From DASUKM01 sp036278735 (GTDB taxonomy: Bacteria; Acidobacteriota; Vicinamibacteria; Vicinamibacterales; 2-12-FULL-66-21): a stretch of DNA of 64,000 nt. The stretch lies in the NCBI GenBank assembly GCA_036278735.1, contig DASUKM010000022.1, positions 124,001 through 188,000 of the forward strand, given 5' to 3'. This document shows positions 49,630-58,351 of the stretch, in pieces. The position numbers were made by a program, and so were the translations under genes. Numbering within the stretch: the first letter of the stretch is position 1; each line of letters opens with the position of its first letter. The notes under the pieces were generated by a model. That model had not been told where the DNA came from and ran no database searches. It worked only from the letters and a program-made list of their open reading frames with translations.

Positions 49630-50967
49630 ATGGCCAACGTCGACCACGTGACCCTCGCCGGACGCCGGGCCGAGGCCGCGGAAATCGAGACCCGGTTCCA
49701 GTCGCTCGTCCAGTCGCCGCTCCGCGCCGCGATCCTGCGCTATCTCTCGGCGCGCCCCGACGAAGCGTTCGACGTCGAGAGCCTGATGCAGACCTTCGGC
49801 CGGATGCGGCTCGACGTCGACAACTGCGTCCGCGAGCTGGTCGCCTTCGGCATCATCCAGCGCCAGCCCGGCACCCAGAAGTTCGGCTTCTTGCAGCCCG
49901 ACACCGAGACGCTGCGCATCCTGATCGACGATTTCCTCGAACGGCGCGCGACCGTCAGCCACGAGGACCGCTCCCCGGCCGTCCAGCGCTTCCGCGAGAT
50001 GATCGGCCGCGACGAGAAGATGCTCGTCATCTTCGAGTGGATCCGGACCGCCGCCAAGTCCGACATCTCGGTGCTCATCCTCGGCCCGACGGGCTCGGGC
50101 AAGGAAGTCGTCGCGCGCATGATCCACGAACTGAGCCGGCGCGCCACGCACAAGTTCCAGGCGGTCAACTGCGCGGCACTGCCCGATACGCTGTTCGAAT
50201 CGGAAATCTTCGGCTACGAAAAGGGGGCCTTCACCGGCGCCCACGACCGCAAGCCGGGGCGCCTCGAGCTGGCGAATCACGGCACGCTGTTCCTCGACGA
50301 AATCGGCGACCTCTCGATCATCGCGCAGGCCAAGCTGCTGCGCGTGCTCGAGGAACGCCGGTTCGAGCGGCTCGGCGGCAACACCTCGATCGAAGTCAAC
50401 TTCCGGCTCATCTCCGCGACGAACCGGCCGCTCGATCAATTCGTCCGCGACAGCCGCTTCCGCGAAGACCTGTACTATCGCGTCAACGCCTTTTCGATCC
50501 GGCTGCCGTCGCTGCGCGAGCGCACGAGCGACATTCCGGTGCTCGCCCAGCGCTTCCTCGCACGCTACTGCGCGGCCAACGGCCTCGAACTCGACGGGAA
50601 ATCGCTCTCGAAGGAAGCCGTCGACCTGCTGATGCAGTACCACTGGCCGGGGAACATCCGCGAACTCGAGAGCACGGTGTCGCGCGCCGCGCTCTCCTCG
50701 CCCGGCCGCGTCATCCGGGCGGGAGACGTCGAGTTCCTGCACGCGCCCGAAGCGCCCGCCGAAACCGATTCCGAGCGCCTGCCGTCCCTCGCGCAAGCCG
50801 AGCGCGCCCACATCGTCCGGGTGCTCGAAAGCGTGGGGTGGAACAAGAAGCAGGCGGCCGCGGTCCTGGAGATCAGCCGCGGAACGCTCTATCGCAAAAT
50901 CGTCGAATACGGTCTTGAAGCGGACACGAAGCCGTCTCGAAACAGGACACGCGTTCCGGAGGTTTGA
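49630..50967 (+). CDS. Sigma-54-dependent transcriptional activator with N-terminal winged-helix-like domain
   Basis: A 445-residue bacterial enhancer-binding protein. Residues 1-110 are an unusual winged-helix-like domain (SPLRAAILRYLSARPDEAFD, VRELVAFGIIQRQPGTQKFGF) instead of a response-regulator receiver. The AAA+ core has Walker A GPTGSGKE (152-159), the sigma-54 contact loop GAFTGA (199-204) and Walker B GTLFLDEIGDL. A Fis-type HTH (NKKQAAAVLEISRGTLYRKI) ends the protein. It activates sigma-54 promoters in response to an unknown input to its N-terminal domain. No classical -24/-12 promoter is visible next to it. Confidence 0.9.
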   Translation: MANVDHVTLAGRRAEAAEIETRFQSLVQSPLRAAILRYLSARPDEAFDVESLMQTFGRMRLDVDNCVRELVAFGIIQRQPGTQKFGFLQPDTETLRILIDDFLERRATVSHEDRSPAVQRFREMIGRDEKMLVIFEWIRTAAKSDISVLILGPTGSGKEVVARMIHELSRRATHKFQAVNCAALPDTLFESEIFGYEKGAFTGAHDRKPGRLELANHGTLFLDEIGDLSIIAQAKLLRVLEERRFERLGGNTSIEVNFRLISATNRPLDQFVRDSRFREDLYYRVNAFSIRLPSLRERTSDIPVLAQRFLARYCAANGLELDGKSLSKEAVDLLMQYHWPGNIRELESTVSRAALSSPGRVIRAGDVEFLHAPEAPAETDSERLPSLAQAERAHIVRVLESVGWNKKQAAAVLEISRGTLYRKIVEYGLEADTKPSRNRTRVPEV

Positions 50968-51027
50968 GGCTGCCCTGGGGATTCCCGGGCAAATTCGTTC
51001 AATTCGGGATCCCAGGTCTTGCGCATT

Positions 51028-51104
51028 TCCAGCACACCGACGGATCGCCGCAGCCCCCTCAAAAGACAGGACTTATCGACAAGTGTCTTTTCTGGTGTGC
51101 CGAT
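51028..51104 (+). other. Nested inverted repeats downstream of the sigma-54 activator
   Basis: GCACACC (51032-51038) and GGTGTGC (51094-51100) enclose AAAAGACA (51061-51068) and TGTCTTTT (51084-51091). The inner stem with its short T-run resembles a terminator, while the outer pairing suggests a larger RNA fold. The 294-bp gap holds no other feature I recognise. Confidence 0.45.
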
Positions 51105-51261
51105 CTGGAACATTCAGCAGCAAACGTGTGCGCGCCCCCGACCGCATCACGAGCGCATGACTCCCCGTAAGTCTCTCGAACGCAAGACGTTGATGGCGAG
51201 TGTGCGCCCAACCTCGACCGGGCAGCGCGATTGCAACGCTCTCGCTGCTCGGCCTCTGCCC

Positions 51262-52950
51262 ATGCTGCGACGCCTGCTGTTCACGTTCGCCCTCGTGATC
51301 GCGACGATTGCCCCGGTGCGCGGCGACGTGCCGCACCGCGACGATGCGCTCGACGCACCGCTGCGCCAGCGCGCCGAGGCGCCCTCCGGCCAGTCGCGCG
51401 TGATCGTGCGCTTCGATACCGCCGACGACGCCGCGGCCGGCCTCGGCGCGATCGACGCGCTCGGCGGCACCCTCGGACGCCCGCTCTCGATGCTCCATGC
51501 CCAGGTGGCCCAGGTGCCCGACACCGCGCTCGATACCGTGGCGGCTCTGCCCGGCGTGCGCAGCGTCAGCCTCGATCGGCCCATCTACGGCACCGACGAG
51601 CCCACCAACCAGACGATCGAAGCCTCATGGGTGCGCGACACGCTGGGATACGACGGCACGGGCGTCGGCGTCGCGATCATCGACTCCGGCGTCGTGCCGT
51701 GGCACGACGACCTCGGCCCGTCGCGCGTCGTGCACTTCGCCGACTTCGTCAACTTCCAGCCGTCGCCCTACGACGACTACGGCCACGGCACGCACGTCGC
51801 GGGCATCATCGCGGGAAGCGGGTACGACTCGGACGGCCTGCGCCGGGGGGTCGCGCCCGGCGCGTCGCTCGTCGTCCTGAAGGTGCTCGACGGGACGGGT
51901 CAGGGGTATATCAGCACGGTCATCGCCGCGATCGACTACGCGATCGCCAACCGCGACGCGTTCCATATCCGCGTGATCAATCTGTCGGTGGCGGCCGGCA
52001 TCTACGAATCGTACGCGACCGACCCGCTCACGCTGGCGGCGCGCCGGGCGGTCGAGGCGGGCATCGTCGTCGTCACGGCCGCGGGCAATCTGGGACGCGA
52101 CAAGGCTGGCGACCCGCAGTACGGCGGCATCGGCGCCCCCGGCAACGCGCCGTGGGTGATCACGGTGGGGGCGTCGAGCTCGATGGGCACCCCCGCGCGT
52201 GGCGACGACGCGGTCGCGGCGTTCAGTTCGCGGGGACCGGCGGCGATCGACAACACGGTCAAGCCGGATCTCGTCGCCCCCGGGGTCGGCATCGCGTCGA
52301 TCACGGATCCGGGCACGCAGTTGTACCGCACGAAGCCGTCGGCGCGGCTGTGGGGGACGATCCCGACGGCGACCGAGCCGTACCTCTCGCTGAGCGGCAC
52401 GAGCATGGCCTCCCCCGTCGTGACGGGCACGATCGCGCTGATGCTGGAGGCGAATCCCGCGCTGACGCCAAATCTCGTGAAGGCGATCCTGGAGTACACC
52501 GCGGAAACGAAGCCGGGCGACGACCCCCTCACGCAGGGGGCCGGATTCCTGAACGCGCGCGGCGCGGTGGAGCTGGCCACCTCGATGGCGTTCGGCGCGT
52601 CGATTCCGCAGAGCACGACCGGCGACCCGACGTCGTGGAGCGGCCATCTCACCTGGGGCCACCAGCGCGTCGGCCGTGGACTGCTCCGGCCGGACGCCAA
52701 CGCGTTTGCCGCCGGCGTGGTCTGGGGCAGCGCGCTGACGCGCGGCGGACAGCCGGTCGCGTGGGGGACGGTCTGCACGACGGCGGATTGCGCCGGCGGC
52801 CCCGTCTGGACGCTCGCGAGCCCCTGCGATCCGCGCGACCCGGATTGCGGCGCCGTGACGCGCCGCGACGCGGCGGCGACCACCGCGCCGGCCGCGCGCA
52901 CCGTCGGCGGCGTCGCGCCGCAGAGCACGTCGTCGGGGGGGACACGATGA
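51262..52950 (+). CDS. Secreted subtilisin-like serine protease (S8)
   Basis: A 562-residue S8 protease with signal peptide (about 1-21), an inhibitor-like propeptide (about 40-110, VIVRFDTADDAAAGLGAID) and catalytic domain. The triad is D141 (VAIIDSGV), H175 (YGHGTHVAGI) and S381 (SGTSMASPVV), with the oxyanion Asn in TAAGNLG. A ~100-residue C-terminal tail with two cysteine pairs (TTADC, SPCDPRDPDC) and Ala/Thr-rich repeats follows. The start ATG 51262 is chosen to fit the signal peptide; in-frame ATGs at 51157 and 51193 would add a charged extension. It probably degrades extracellular protein. Confidence 0.88.
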   Translation: MLRRLLFTFALVIATIAPVRGDVPHRDDALDAPLRQRAEAPSGQSRVIVRFDTADDAAAGLGAIDALGGTLGRPLSMLHAQVAQVPDTALDTVAALPGVRSVSLDRPIYGTDEPTNQTIEASWVRDTLGYDGTGVGVAIIDSGVVPWHDDLGPSRVVHFADFVNFQPSPYDDYGHGTHVAGIIAGSGYDSDGLRRGVAPGASLVVLKVLDGTGQGYISTVIAAIDYAIANRDAFHIRVINLSVAAGIYESYATDPLTLAARRAVEAGIVVVTAAGNLGRDKAGDPQYGGIGAPGNAPWVITVGASSSMGTPARGDDAVAAFSSRGPAAIDNTVKPDLVAPGVGIASITDPGTQLYRTKPSARLWGTIPTATEPYLSLSGTSMASPVVTGTIALMLEANPALTPNLVKAILEYTAETKPGDDPLTQGAGFLNARGAVELATSMAFGASIPQSTTGDPTSWSGHLTWGHQRVGRGLLRPDANAFAAGVVWGSALTRGGQPVAWGTVCTTADCAGGPVWTLASPCDPRDPDCGAVTRRDAAATTAPAARTVGGVAPQSTSSGGTR

Positions 52951-52981
52951 GCTGCGCGCCGTCGGCGCGGCGGAGCTGCCG

Positions 52982-55471
52982 TTGAAGTCGCTGCCGCTGG
53001 CCGCCCGCGTCTACGTCTGTGCCGTCATCGGGCTGGGCGCCGCGCTGGTCGTCTGGTTTTTTCCGAGTCCCCTCACGGTCCGGATCGAGCCGTTCCTGCT
53101 CCTGCTCGTGCTCTCGTCGCTGACCTCGATCTTCAAGGTCAACCTGCCGCTCGCGCGCCGCTCGTCGACGATGTCGGTGTCGTACGCGGTCGATTTCGCC
53201 TCGCTGCTGCTGCTCGGCCCGCACGAGACCATGCTGGTGGCCGGCATCAGCGCGTATTCGCAGTGCACGTTCCGGATTCAGGAGCGCAACCCGATCCATC
53301 GCACGCTCTTCAGCATGGCGTGCCTGGTCGTCACCGTGCAGGCGGCCGGCGCCGTGTACCTCTGGCTGGGCGGGGTGCCCGGCACGATGCGGATCGGCGC
53401 GCTGCCCAAGCCGCTCGTCGGCGCCGCCACGACGTACTTCCTCGTGAACACCCTGGCGATCGCGACGGCCATCGCGCTGTCCACGCGGCAGCCAATCATC
53501 AAGGTCTGGAACGAGAACTTCCTCTGGAGCGCCCCCAGCTACTTCGTCGGGGCAGGGGCCGCGGCACTGGCGACGTGGCTGGTCGGCATGTCGGGCCACT
53601 GGTTCGCGCCGCTCGCCGTCGCGCCGCTCTACCTGACCTACCGGACGTACAAGATTTACCTGGGTCGCATCGAGGACGAGCAGCGGCACGTGCACGAGAT
53701 GGCCGACCTGCATCTGGCCACGATCGAAGCGCTCGCGCTCGCCATCGACGCGAAGGACCAGCTCTCACAGTCGCACATCCGGCGCGTGCAGTTGTACGCC
53801 GCCGCCGTGGCGCGCGCGCTCGGGATGCCCGAGAACGACATCCAGGGCGTCAAGACGGCGGCGCTCCTCCACGACATCGGCAAGCTCGCCGTCCCGGAAC
53901 ACATCCTGTCGAAACCGGGCCCGCTCACGCCCGAGGAGTTCCAGAAGATCCGCGCGCATCCCAAGGTCGGGGCCGACATCATCAGCGCCGTCCCGTTTCC
54001 CTACCCGGTCGCGCCGCTGATCCTGAGTCATCACGAGCGATGGGACGGAAAGGGCTATCCGTCCGGGCTGAAGGGGGAGGAGATTCCGCTCGGCGCCCGC
54101 ATCCTGTCGGTCGTGGACTACTTCGACGCGATCATGGCGGAGCGTCCGTACCACAAGGCGATGACGTTCGACGCCGCCATCGGGCTGCTGCAGCAGGAAG
54201 CCGGCAAGGGGCTCGACCCCATCGTCGTCTCCTCGTTCATCGATCTGCTGCCGTCGCTCCAGGACGAGGCGACGAAGCTCGAGATCTCGATGCGCAGCAA
54301 GCCTGTCGAAAGCGAGCTGCCGCAGACCGGCCGGCCCGCGACGGGGCTCGTGCCGGAGCCGAGCAAGAAGAACGTGTTCGAGGACATCGCGCTGGCGCAC
54401 CGCGAGATTTACGCGCTGTACGAAATCGCCCAGGCGATGGGCACGAGCCTCGGGATCGGCGACACGATGGCGCTCATCTCGGCCAAGTTGAGCAACCTCG
54501 TCCCGTTCTCGTGCGCCGCGCTGTTCCTGTACGACGAGGAGTCCGAAACGCTGCGGTGCCGGTTCGCGACCGGCACCGATGCCGACATCATCCAGCAGGT
54601 GATGGTGCAGACCGGCGAAGGGCTCACGGGGTGGGTCGCGCGCAACCGGCGCACGCTCGTCAACGCGCGGCCGAGCGCGGACCTCGAGGCCTGCAAGCTC
54701 CAGCACCTCTCGACCACGCTGCAGTCCGCGCTCGTGTGCCCGCTGATGGCGGAGGATCGCTTCATCGGCACGCTGTCGGTCTATCACACCGATGCGGCGT
54801 TCTATCGCGACGACCACCGGCGGCTGCTCGACCGCGTGTCGGAGCAGGCGGCGGCGGTCATCAAGAACTCGATGGTCTACGACCAGACGAAGGAAGACTC
54901 GCTCACCGACGCGCTCACGGGGCTGCCGAACACGCGGTTCCTGTTCATGCACCTGAATCGCGAACTCGCGCGCGCCGAACGGTTGAAGTCGGAGCTGGCG
55001 GTGCTGGTCATGGACCTCGATAATTTCAAGGAGATCAACGACAACCACGGGCATCACGTGGGAGACCGCGCGCTGTGCGACGTCGCCAACGTGCTGCGCA
55101 ACGCCATCCGGCCGTACGACATCTGCGTGCGCTACGCCGGCGACGAGTTCATCGTCGTGCTGACCGGCTGCGGCGCGCAGGAAGCCGAGAACAAGCGGCA
55201 GGAGCTGCAGGCCAGCGTCGACCGCGTCCGGTTCGAGGCGCGCCCCGGCCGCCAGCTGCCGCTCGGCGTCAGCATCGGGACCGCCATCTTCCCCGAGGAC
55301 GGCGAATCCTACGAGATGCTGATCGCGACGGCCGACAACCGCATGTACCAGGACAAGGCGGCGCGCAAGCGGCTGACCGGCCGCGATCGCCCCCGGCATG
55401 CCCCGCCCGGCGCCGAGGCTCCCGATCTGAGCGACCTCGAGATCCAACGCGCCGCCGCCGGGGTGATTTGA
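52982..55471 (+). CDS. Membrane-bound hybrid c-di-GMP enzyme: HD-GYP phosphodiesterase, GAF and AGDEF cyclase domains
   Basis: An 829-residue protein. Residues 1-225 hold about six membrane segments (MASE-like sensor). An HD-GYP domain (about 240-410) has HDIGKL (H297, D298) and HHERWDGKGYP (H350), so hydrolysis of c-di-GMP is likely. A GAF domain spans about 470-630. A GGDEF-like domain (about 640-800) has the active-site variant AGDEF at 719-723. RPYD, with five residues before AGDEF, is a perfect inhibitory I-site. AGDEF proteins can be active cyclases. The start is TTG 52982 with GGAG upstream. It follows the subtilase by 31 nt. Confidence 0.88.
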   Translation: MKSLPLAARVYVCAVIGLGAALVVWFFPSPLTVRIEPFLLLLVLSSLTSIFKVNLPLARRSSTMSVSYAVDFASLLLLGPHETMLVAGISAYSQCTFRIQERNPIHRTLFSMACLVVTVQAAGAVYLWLGGVPGTMRIGALPKPLVGAATTYFLVNTLAIATAIALSTRQPIIKVWNENFLWSAPSYFVGAGAAALATWLVGMSGHWFAPLAVAPLYLTYRTYKIYLGRIEDEQRHVHEMADLHLATIEALALAIDAKDQLSQSHIRRVQLYAAAVARALGMPENDIQGVKTAALLHDIGKLAVPEHILSKPGPLTPEEFQKIRAHPKVGADIISAVPFPYPVAPLILSHHERWDGKGYPSGLKGEEIPLGARILSVVDYFDAIMAERPYHKAMTFDAAIGLLQQEAGKGLDPIVVSSFIDLLPSLQDEATKLEISMRSKPVESELPQTGRPATGLVPEPSKKNVFEDIALAHREIYALYEIAQAMGTSLGIGDTMALISAKLSNLVPFSCAALFLYDEESETLRCRFATGTDADIIQQVMVQTGEGLTGWVARNRRTLVNARPSADLEACKLQHLSTTLQSALVCPLMAEDRFIGTLSVYHTDAAFYRDDHRRLLDRVSEQAAAVIKNSMVYDQTKEDSLTDALTGLPNTRFLFMHLNRELARAERLKSELAVLVMDLDNFKEINDNHGHHVGDRALCDVANVLRNAIRPYDICVRYAGDEFIVVLTGCGAQEAENKRQELQASVDRVRFEARPGRQLPLGVSIGTAIFPEDGESYEMLIATADNRMYQDKAARKRLTGRDRPRHAPPGAEAPDLSDLEIQRAAAGVI

Positions 55472-55740
55472 CGCCGAAGCGGAACACGCTCGCCGGTTCT
55501 CGCAGGAGATCAGGAGATCGGGAGGCGACTCGGGTGGGCCTGTGGGTCATCGCGCAGCGCTGTTTTCAGTGACGCGAGCGAGCCACGCGAACGGCCCGGC
55601 GCGGCGAGGCGCGCCGCCAGTGAGCGTGTAGGGGGCCGGCCGCCTTCGCGCCGGAGGCGCTTCGGCGAGCCCGCCGGAGCCTTGGCGCAGGCGGGCGGGG
55701 GGAAGCCCCCGGTGATTAAGGCAGGCTATCATTTTCTTTC
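55472..55740. other. GC-rich intergenic palindromes
   Basis: This 269-bp gap contains hairpins (GCGCCGGAGGCGC at 55651-55663, GGGGGGAAGCCCCC at 55698-55711) and a CGAGCCCGCCGGAGCCTTGGCG-type repeat seen widely in similar genomes. No coding capacity is convincing. TATCAT (55727-55732) is the likely -10 box for the next gene, 8 nt before its GTG. Confidence 0.5.
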
Positions 55741-56433
55741 GTGCTGGATCTTCGCGTCGCGTCTATCCGCAAGGCCACGCCGGCCACGCGCGTGCTGCGG
55801 CTCGCCCTCGGCGGCGCGCCGTTCCCCTATCGCGCCGGGCAGGCCGCGTGCCTCGGGCTCGACGACGATCGGGAGCTCGTGCCGTACTCCATCGCGTCGG
55901 CGCCGGTCGAAACCCGCGCGCACGGCTGGCTCGAATTCCTGGTCAAAGTGGATCCGACGGCGCGCTTCGGTGCGCACGTGACCGACCTGCGCCGCGGCAG
56001 CCACGTGTCAGTGGACGGGCCGATTGGCTCGTTCGTCCTTCCTGAGGATCCGGGGGACGAACTGCTGTTCGTGGCCGGCGGAACGGGCATCGCGCCGCTG
56101 CGCGCGATGATCCGGCAAGCCGAGGCGAACGGCCGATCGCGGCTGCGGCTGTTGTACGTCGCGCGATCCCGCCGCGAACTGGCGTATCTGCCCGAACTCC
56201 GCGCGCTGGCCCGAACGGGCCGGCTGGACCTCACGCTCGGGCTCACCGGCGACACGCCGTCCCGATGGAGGCACGCGCGCGGGCGTCCCGGGTACGACCT
56301 GCTCGCGCCGATCGTGGACGGGCGGCAGCCGCGCTGCTTCCTGTGCGGGCCGCCGGGCATGATCACCGATCTGACCGCGGTGCTGCGTACGCTCGGCGTG
56401 CCCCCCGACCGGATCGCCGCCGAGGGCCATTGA
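55741..56433 (+). CDS. FAD/NAD-binding ferredoxin reductase-like oxidoreductase
   Basis: A 230-residue FNR-superfamily protein: an FAD-binding beta-barrel with VPYSIASAP near 47-55, then the NAD(P) domain with FVAGGTGIAPLRAMIRQAE near 111-129 and CFLCGPPGMITDL near 201-213. It would transfer electrons between NAD(P)H and a protein or small acceptor. No [2Fe-2S] or globin domain is attached, so the partner is separate and unknown. The GTG start at 55741 is preceded only by a -10 box, suggesting a leaderless message. The C-terminus ends shortly after the CGPPG motif, as in single-domain members. Confidence 0.85.
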   Translation: MLDLRVASIRKATPATRVLRLALGGAPFPYRAGQAACLGLDDDRELVPYSIASAPVETRAHGWLEFLVKVDPTARFGAHVTDLRRGSHVSVDGPIGSFVLPEDPGDELLFVAGGTGIAPLRAMIRQAEANGRSRLRLLYVARSRRELAYLPELRALARTGRLDLTLGLTGDTPSRWRHARGRPGYDLLAPIVDGRQPRCFLCGPPGMITDLTAVLRTLGVPPDRIAAEGH

Positions 56434-56448
56434 TCGACCCCCGCCGCG

Positions 56449-56808
56449 TCAGCGTGTTGCGCCCTCGAGTGAGTGTGGGTAATCCGGCACCGCCCCAGGC
56501 ACCTTCTTGATCGTGAGCGACGACTTGACGTCGCGCACGCCGTGAATCGTCCGCGCCACCGCCACCGCCTCCTGGACCTGCGCGGCCGACTGGACCGCCC
56601 CCGTCAGCGTGACGACGCCGTGGAACGTCTGCACCCCGATATTGACACTGTTGATGTCCGGCGCGTTGAGCAGCGCCGTCTTCACCCGCGTCGTGATCGT
56701 GGCATCGTCCGACGTGTCTTTGATGGCCTTGGCGCAGCCCGCGGACCACAGCCACAGACCGCACAGACACACGAGCAGCACGGGCAGCCTGACGAGTCGC
56801 GTGTTCAT
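56449..56808 (-). CDS. BON-domain lipoprotein
   Basis: A 119-residue lipoprotein with signal peptide and lipobox WSAGC near residue 25. It is followed by a BON domain (SDDATITTRVKTALLNAPD, VQTFHGVVTLTGAVQSAAQV, ARTIHGVRDVKSSL). BON domains bind phospholipid and stabilise the envelope under stress. ATG 56808 is supported by GGAGGG 7 nt upstream. It is convergent with the ferredoxin reductase-like gene, 15 bp apart. Confidence 0.88.
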   Translation of the reverse strand: MNTRLVRLPVLLVCLCGLWLWSAGCAKAIKDTSDDATITTRVKTALLNAPDINSVNIGVQTFHGVVTLTGAVQSAAQVQEAVAVARTIHGVRDVKSSLTIKKVPGAVPDYPHSLEGATR

Positions 56809-56864
56809 TCGTTGCCCTCCAGACCTCGACAGGAGCAAACGATGTGCCCGCCAGTTCCGCGGCC

Positions 56865-56910
56865 TTCCGTGTATTCCGTGTATTCCGTGGCGGTTCGTGG
56901 CGGTCCGTGG
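56865..56910 (+). repeat. 9-bp tandem repeat (TTCCGTGTA units)
   Basis: TTCCGTGTA twice, then TTCCGTGGC and related units, lie between the BON gene and the fabI stop. The complementary 9-mers occur inside the btuDC coding sequence at 5974-6009. Confidence 0.85.
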
Positions 56911-57684
56911 CTACATGCCGGTCGCGTGGAAGCCGGCGTCGACCATCAGGACTTCGGCGGTGACGGCCCGGCCGGCGTCGCTCAGGAGAAACACCGCGGC
57001 GTCGGCGACCTCGGCGGGATCGACGGTGCGGCGCAGCGGCGCCCGGTCGCGGTAGATTTGCAGGATGCTCGAGAAGCCGGCAATGCCCGCGGCCGCGAGC
57101 GTCTTGATCGGGCCGGCGGAGATGGCGTTCACGCGAACGTTCTTCGGCCCCAGGTCGGCGGCCAGGTAGCGCACCGTCGCCTCGAGGGCCGCCTTGGCGA
57201 CCCCCATCACGTTGTAGTTGGCGAACACGCGCTCGCTCCCGAGGTACGTGAGCGTGAGGATGCTGCCGCCGCCGCGGCGTTCCATGAGCGGCGCGGCGCC
57301 GCGCGCGAGCGCGATCAGTGAATAGGCGCTGACGTCGAGCGCCATCCGGAAACCCTCGCGCGAGGTCTGCACGAACGGATTCGCCAGCTCCTCCCGCGGC
57401 GCGAACGCCGCGGCATGAACCACGAAGTCGAGTCCGTCGAACTGTCGATCGATCGCCTCGAACACGCGCGCGATCTGAGCGTCGTCGGAGACATCGCAGG
57501 GAAGGACCAGCGGATCGGTGAGGGTGGCGGACAGCTCGCGGACGTTTTCTTCGAGCCGATCGCCCTGGTAGGTGATCGCGAGCCGCGCGTCCGCCTGGTG
57601 CGCCGCCTGCGCGATCGCCCAGGCGATCGATCGTTTGTTGGCGACGCCGACGATCAGGCCGTGCTTGCCGGAAAGCGAGGCCAT
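56911..57684 (-). CDS. fabI: Enoyl-[acyl-carrier-protein] reductase FabI
   Basis: A 257-residue SDR-type enoyl-ACP reductase, the last step of each fatty-acid elongation cycle. GLIVGVANKRSIAWAIAQA near 9-27 is the FabI NAD-binding variant. FVVHAAAFAPREELANPF near 87-104 and the catalytic Tyr/Lys region (LGSERVFANYNVMGVAKAAL) follow; the Y-x6-K pattern fits Y157 and K164. ISAGPIKTLAAAGIAGF is the substrate loop. ATG 57684 lies 4 nt after the stop of the zinc-ribbon/RGG gene. It looks complete. Confidence 0.92.
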   Translation of the reverse strand: MASLSGKHGLIVGVANKRSIAWAIAQAAHQADARLAITYQGDRLEENVRELSATLTDPLVLPCDVSDDAQIARVFEAIDRQFDGLDFVVHAAAFAPREELANPFVQTSREGFRMALDVSAYSLIALARGAAPLMERRGGGSILTLTYLGSERVFANYNVMGVAKAALEATVRYLAADLGPKNVRVNAISAGPIKTLAAAGIAGFSSILQIYRDRAPLRRTVDPAEVADAAVFLLSDAGRAVTAEVLMVDAGFHATGM

Positions 57685-57688
57685 CCGT

Positions 57689-58351
57689 TCAGCGCGAGCG
57701 CTTCTTGCCGCCGCCGTGGCGCGGCTGCGGCCCGCGCCCGAACGCGGGTCCGGGGCGCCCCTGCCGTCCGCCCTGCGGACCCCGGCCGAAACGCGCGGCC
57801 CCGCCGCCCGGGCGGTTGCCGTTGGCGCCGCCGGCCTGGCTGGCGCCGCGCCCGCGTCCGCGCGAATCGCCGCCGCGGAAATTACCCGCGCGTCCGCCGT
57901 TCTGCCGGATCGTGAACTCGGGCGCCGGACGCGCGTCCTTCTGGAAGCCTTCCGGACGAGGCAACGTGGCACGAATGAGCGGCCGGTGAACCGGCCCTTC
58001 ATCGACCGGTGGTGCAGGCGCTTGATCCGCGTCCGCCTCGGCTGGCGCCGCCTCGGCCACAGCGGGGGCCCGCTCTGCGGAGCCGTCGTGCTCGTGTTCG
58101 TCCGTGGATGTGTGGTGCTCGTGCTCGTCTCGAGGTGTCATGCGAGAGGATTCGGGGGCGGTCAAGGCGTCAGGCTTTCGCCGTCGCGGCGCCTTGCCTC
58201 CCTTGTAAGGGTGCTCGGCGTCGCAGGTGGTGCACCGCGTCTGCTTGATCTCGTCTTCGATTATGGCCACGATCGCGTGATTCGTGACCCTCCGTTCACG
58301 GGGACAGTAGTCGTCCAATGTGTCACCGAGACGCAGCCGGCGCTGCTCCAT
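57689..58351 (-). CDS. Zinc-ribbon protein with RGG-rich C-terminus, possible RNA-binding protein
   Basis: A 220-residue, highly charged protein. Residues 1-60 contain TRCTTCDAEHPYKGGKAPRRR, a CxxC site that may form half a zinc knuckle. The middle is His/Asp/Glu-rich (DEHEHHTSTDEHEHDG). The last 70 residues are Gly/Arg-rich with RGGD, RGRGRG and FGRGPQ repeats like RNA-binding RGG tails. No catalytic motif is visible. It probably binds nucleic acid or metal. It overlaps the S41 peptidase gene by 29 bp, so its start could be slightly later, but the CxxC segment requires this one. Confidence 0.7.
   Translation of the reverse strand: MEQRRLRLGDTLDDYCPRERRVTNHAIVAIIEDEIKQTRCTTCDAEHPYKGGKAPRRRKPDALTAPESSRMTPRDEHEHHTSTDEHEHDGSAERAPAVAEAAPAEADADQAPAPPVDEGPVHRPLIRATLPRPEGFQKDARPAPEFTIRQNGGRAGNFRGGDSRGRGRGASQAGGANGNRPGGGAARFGRGPQGGRQGRPGPAFGRGPQPRHGGGKKRSR

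Noticed and set aside
51100..51120. Sigma-54 promoter before the subtilase
   Set aside because: TGGAAC and a following GC do not have the required GG-N10-GC spacing.
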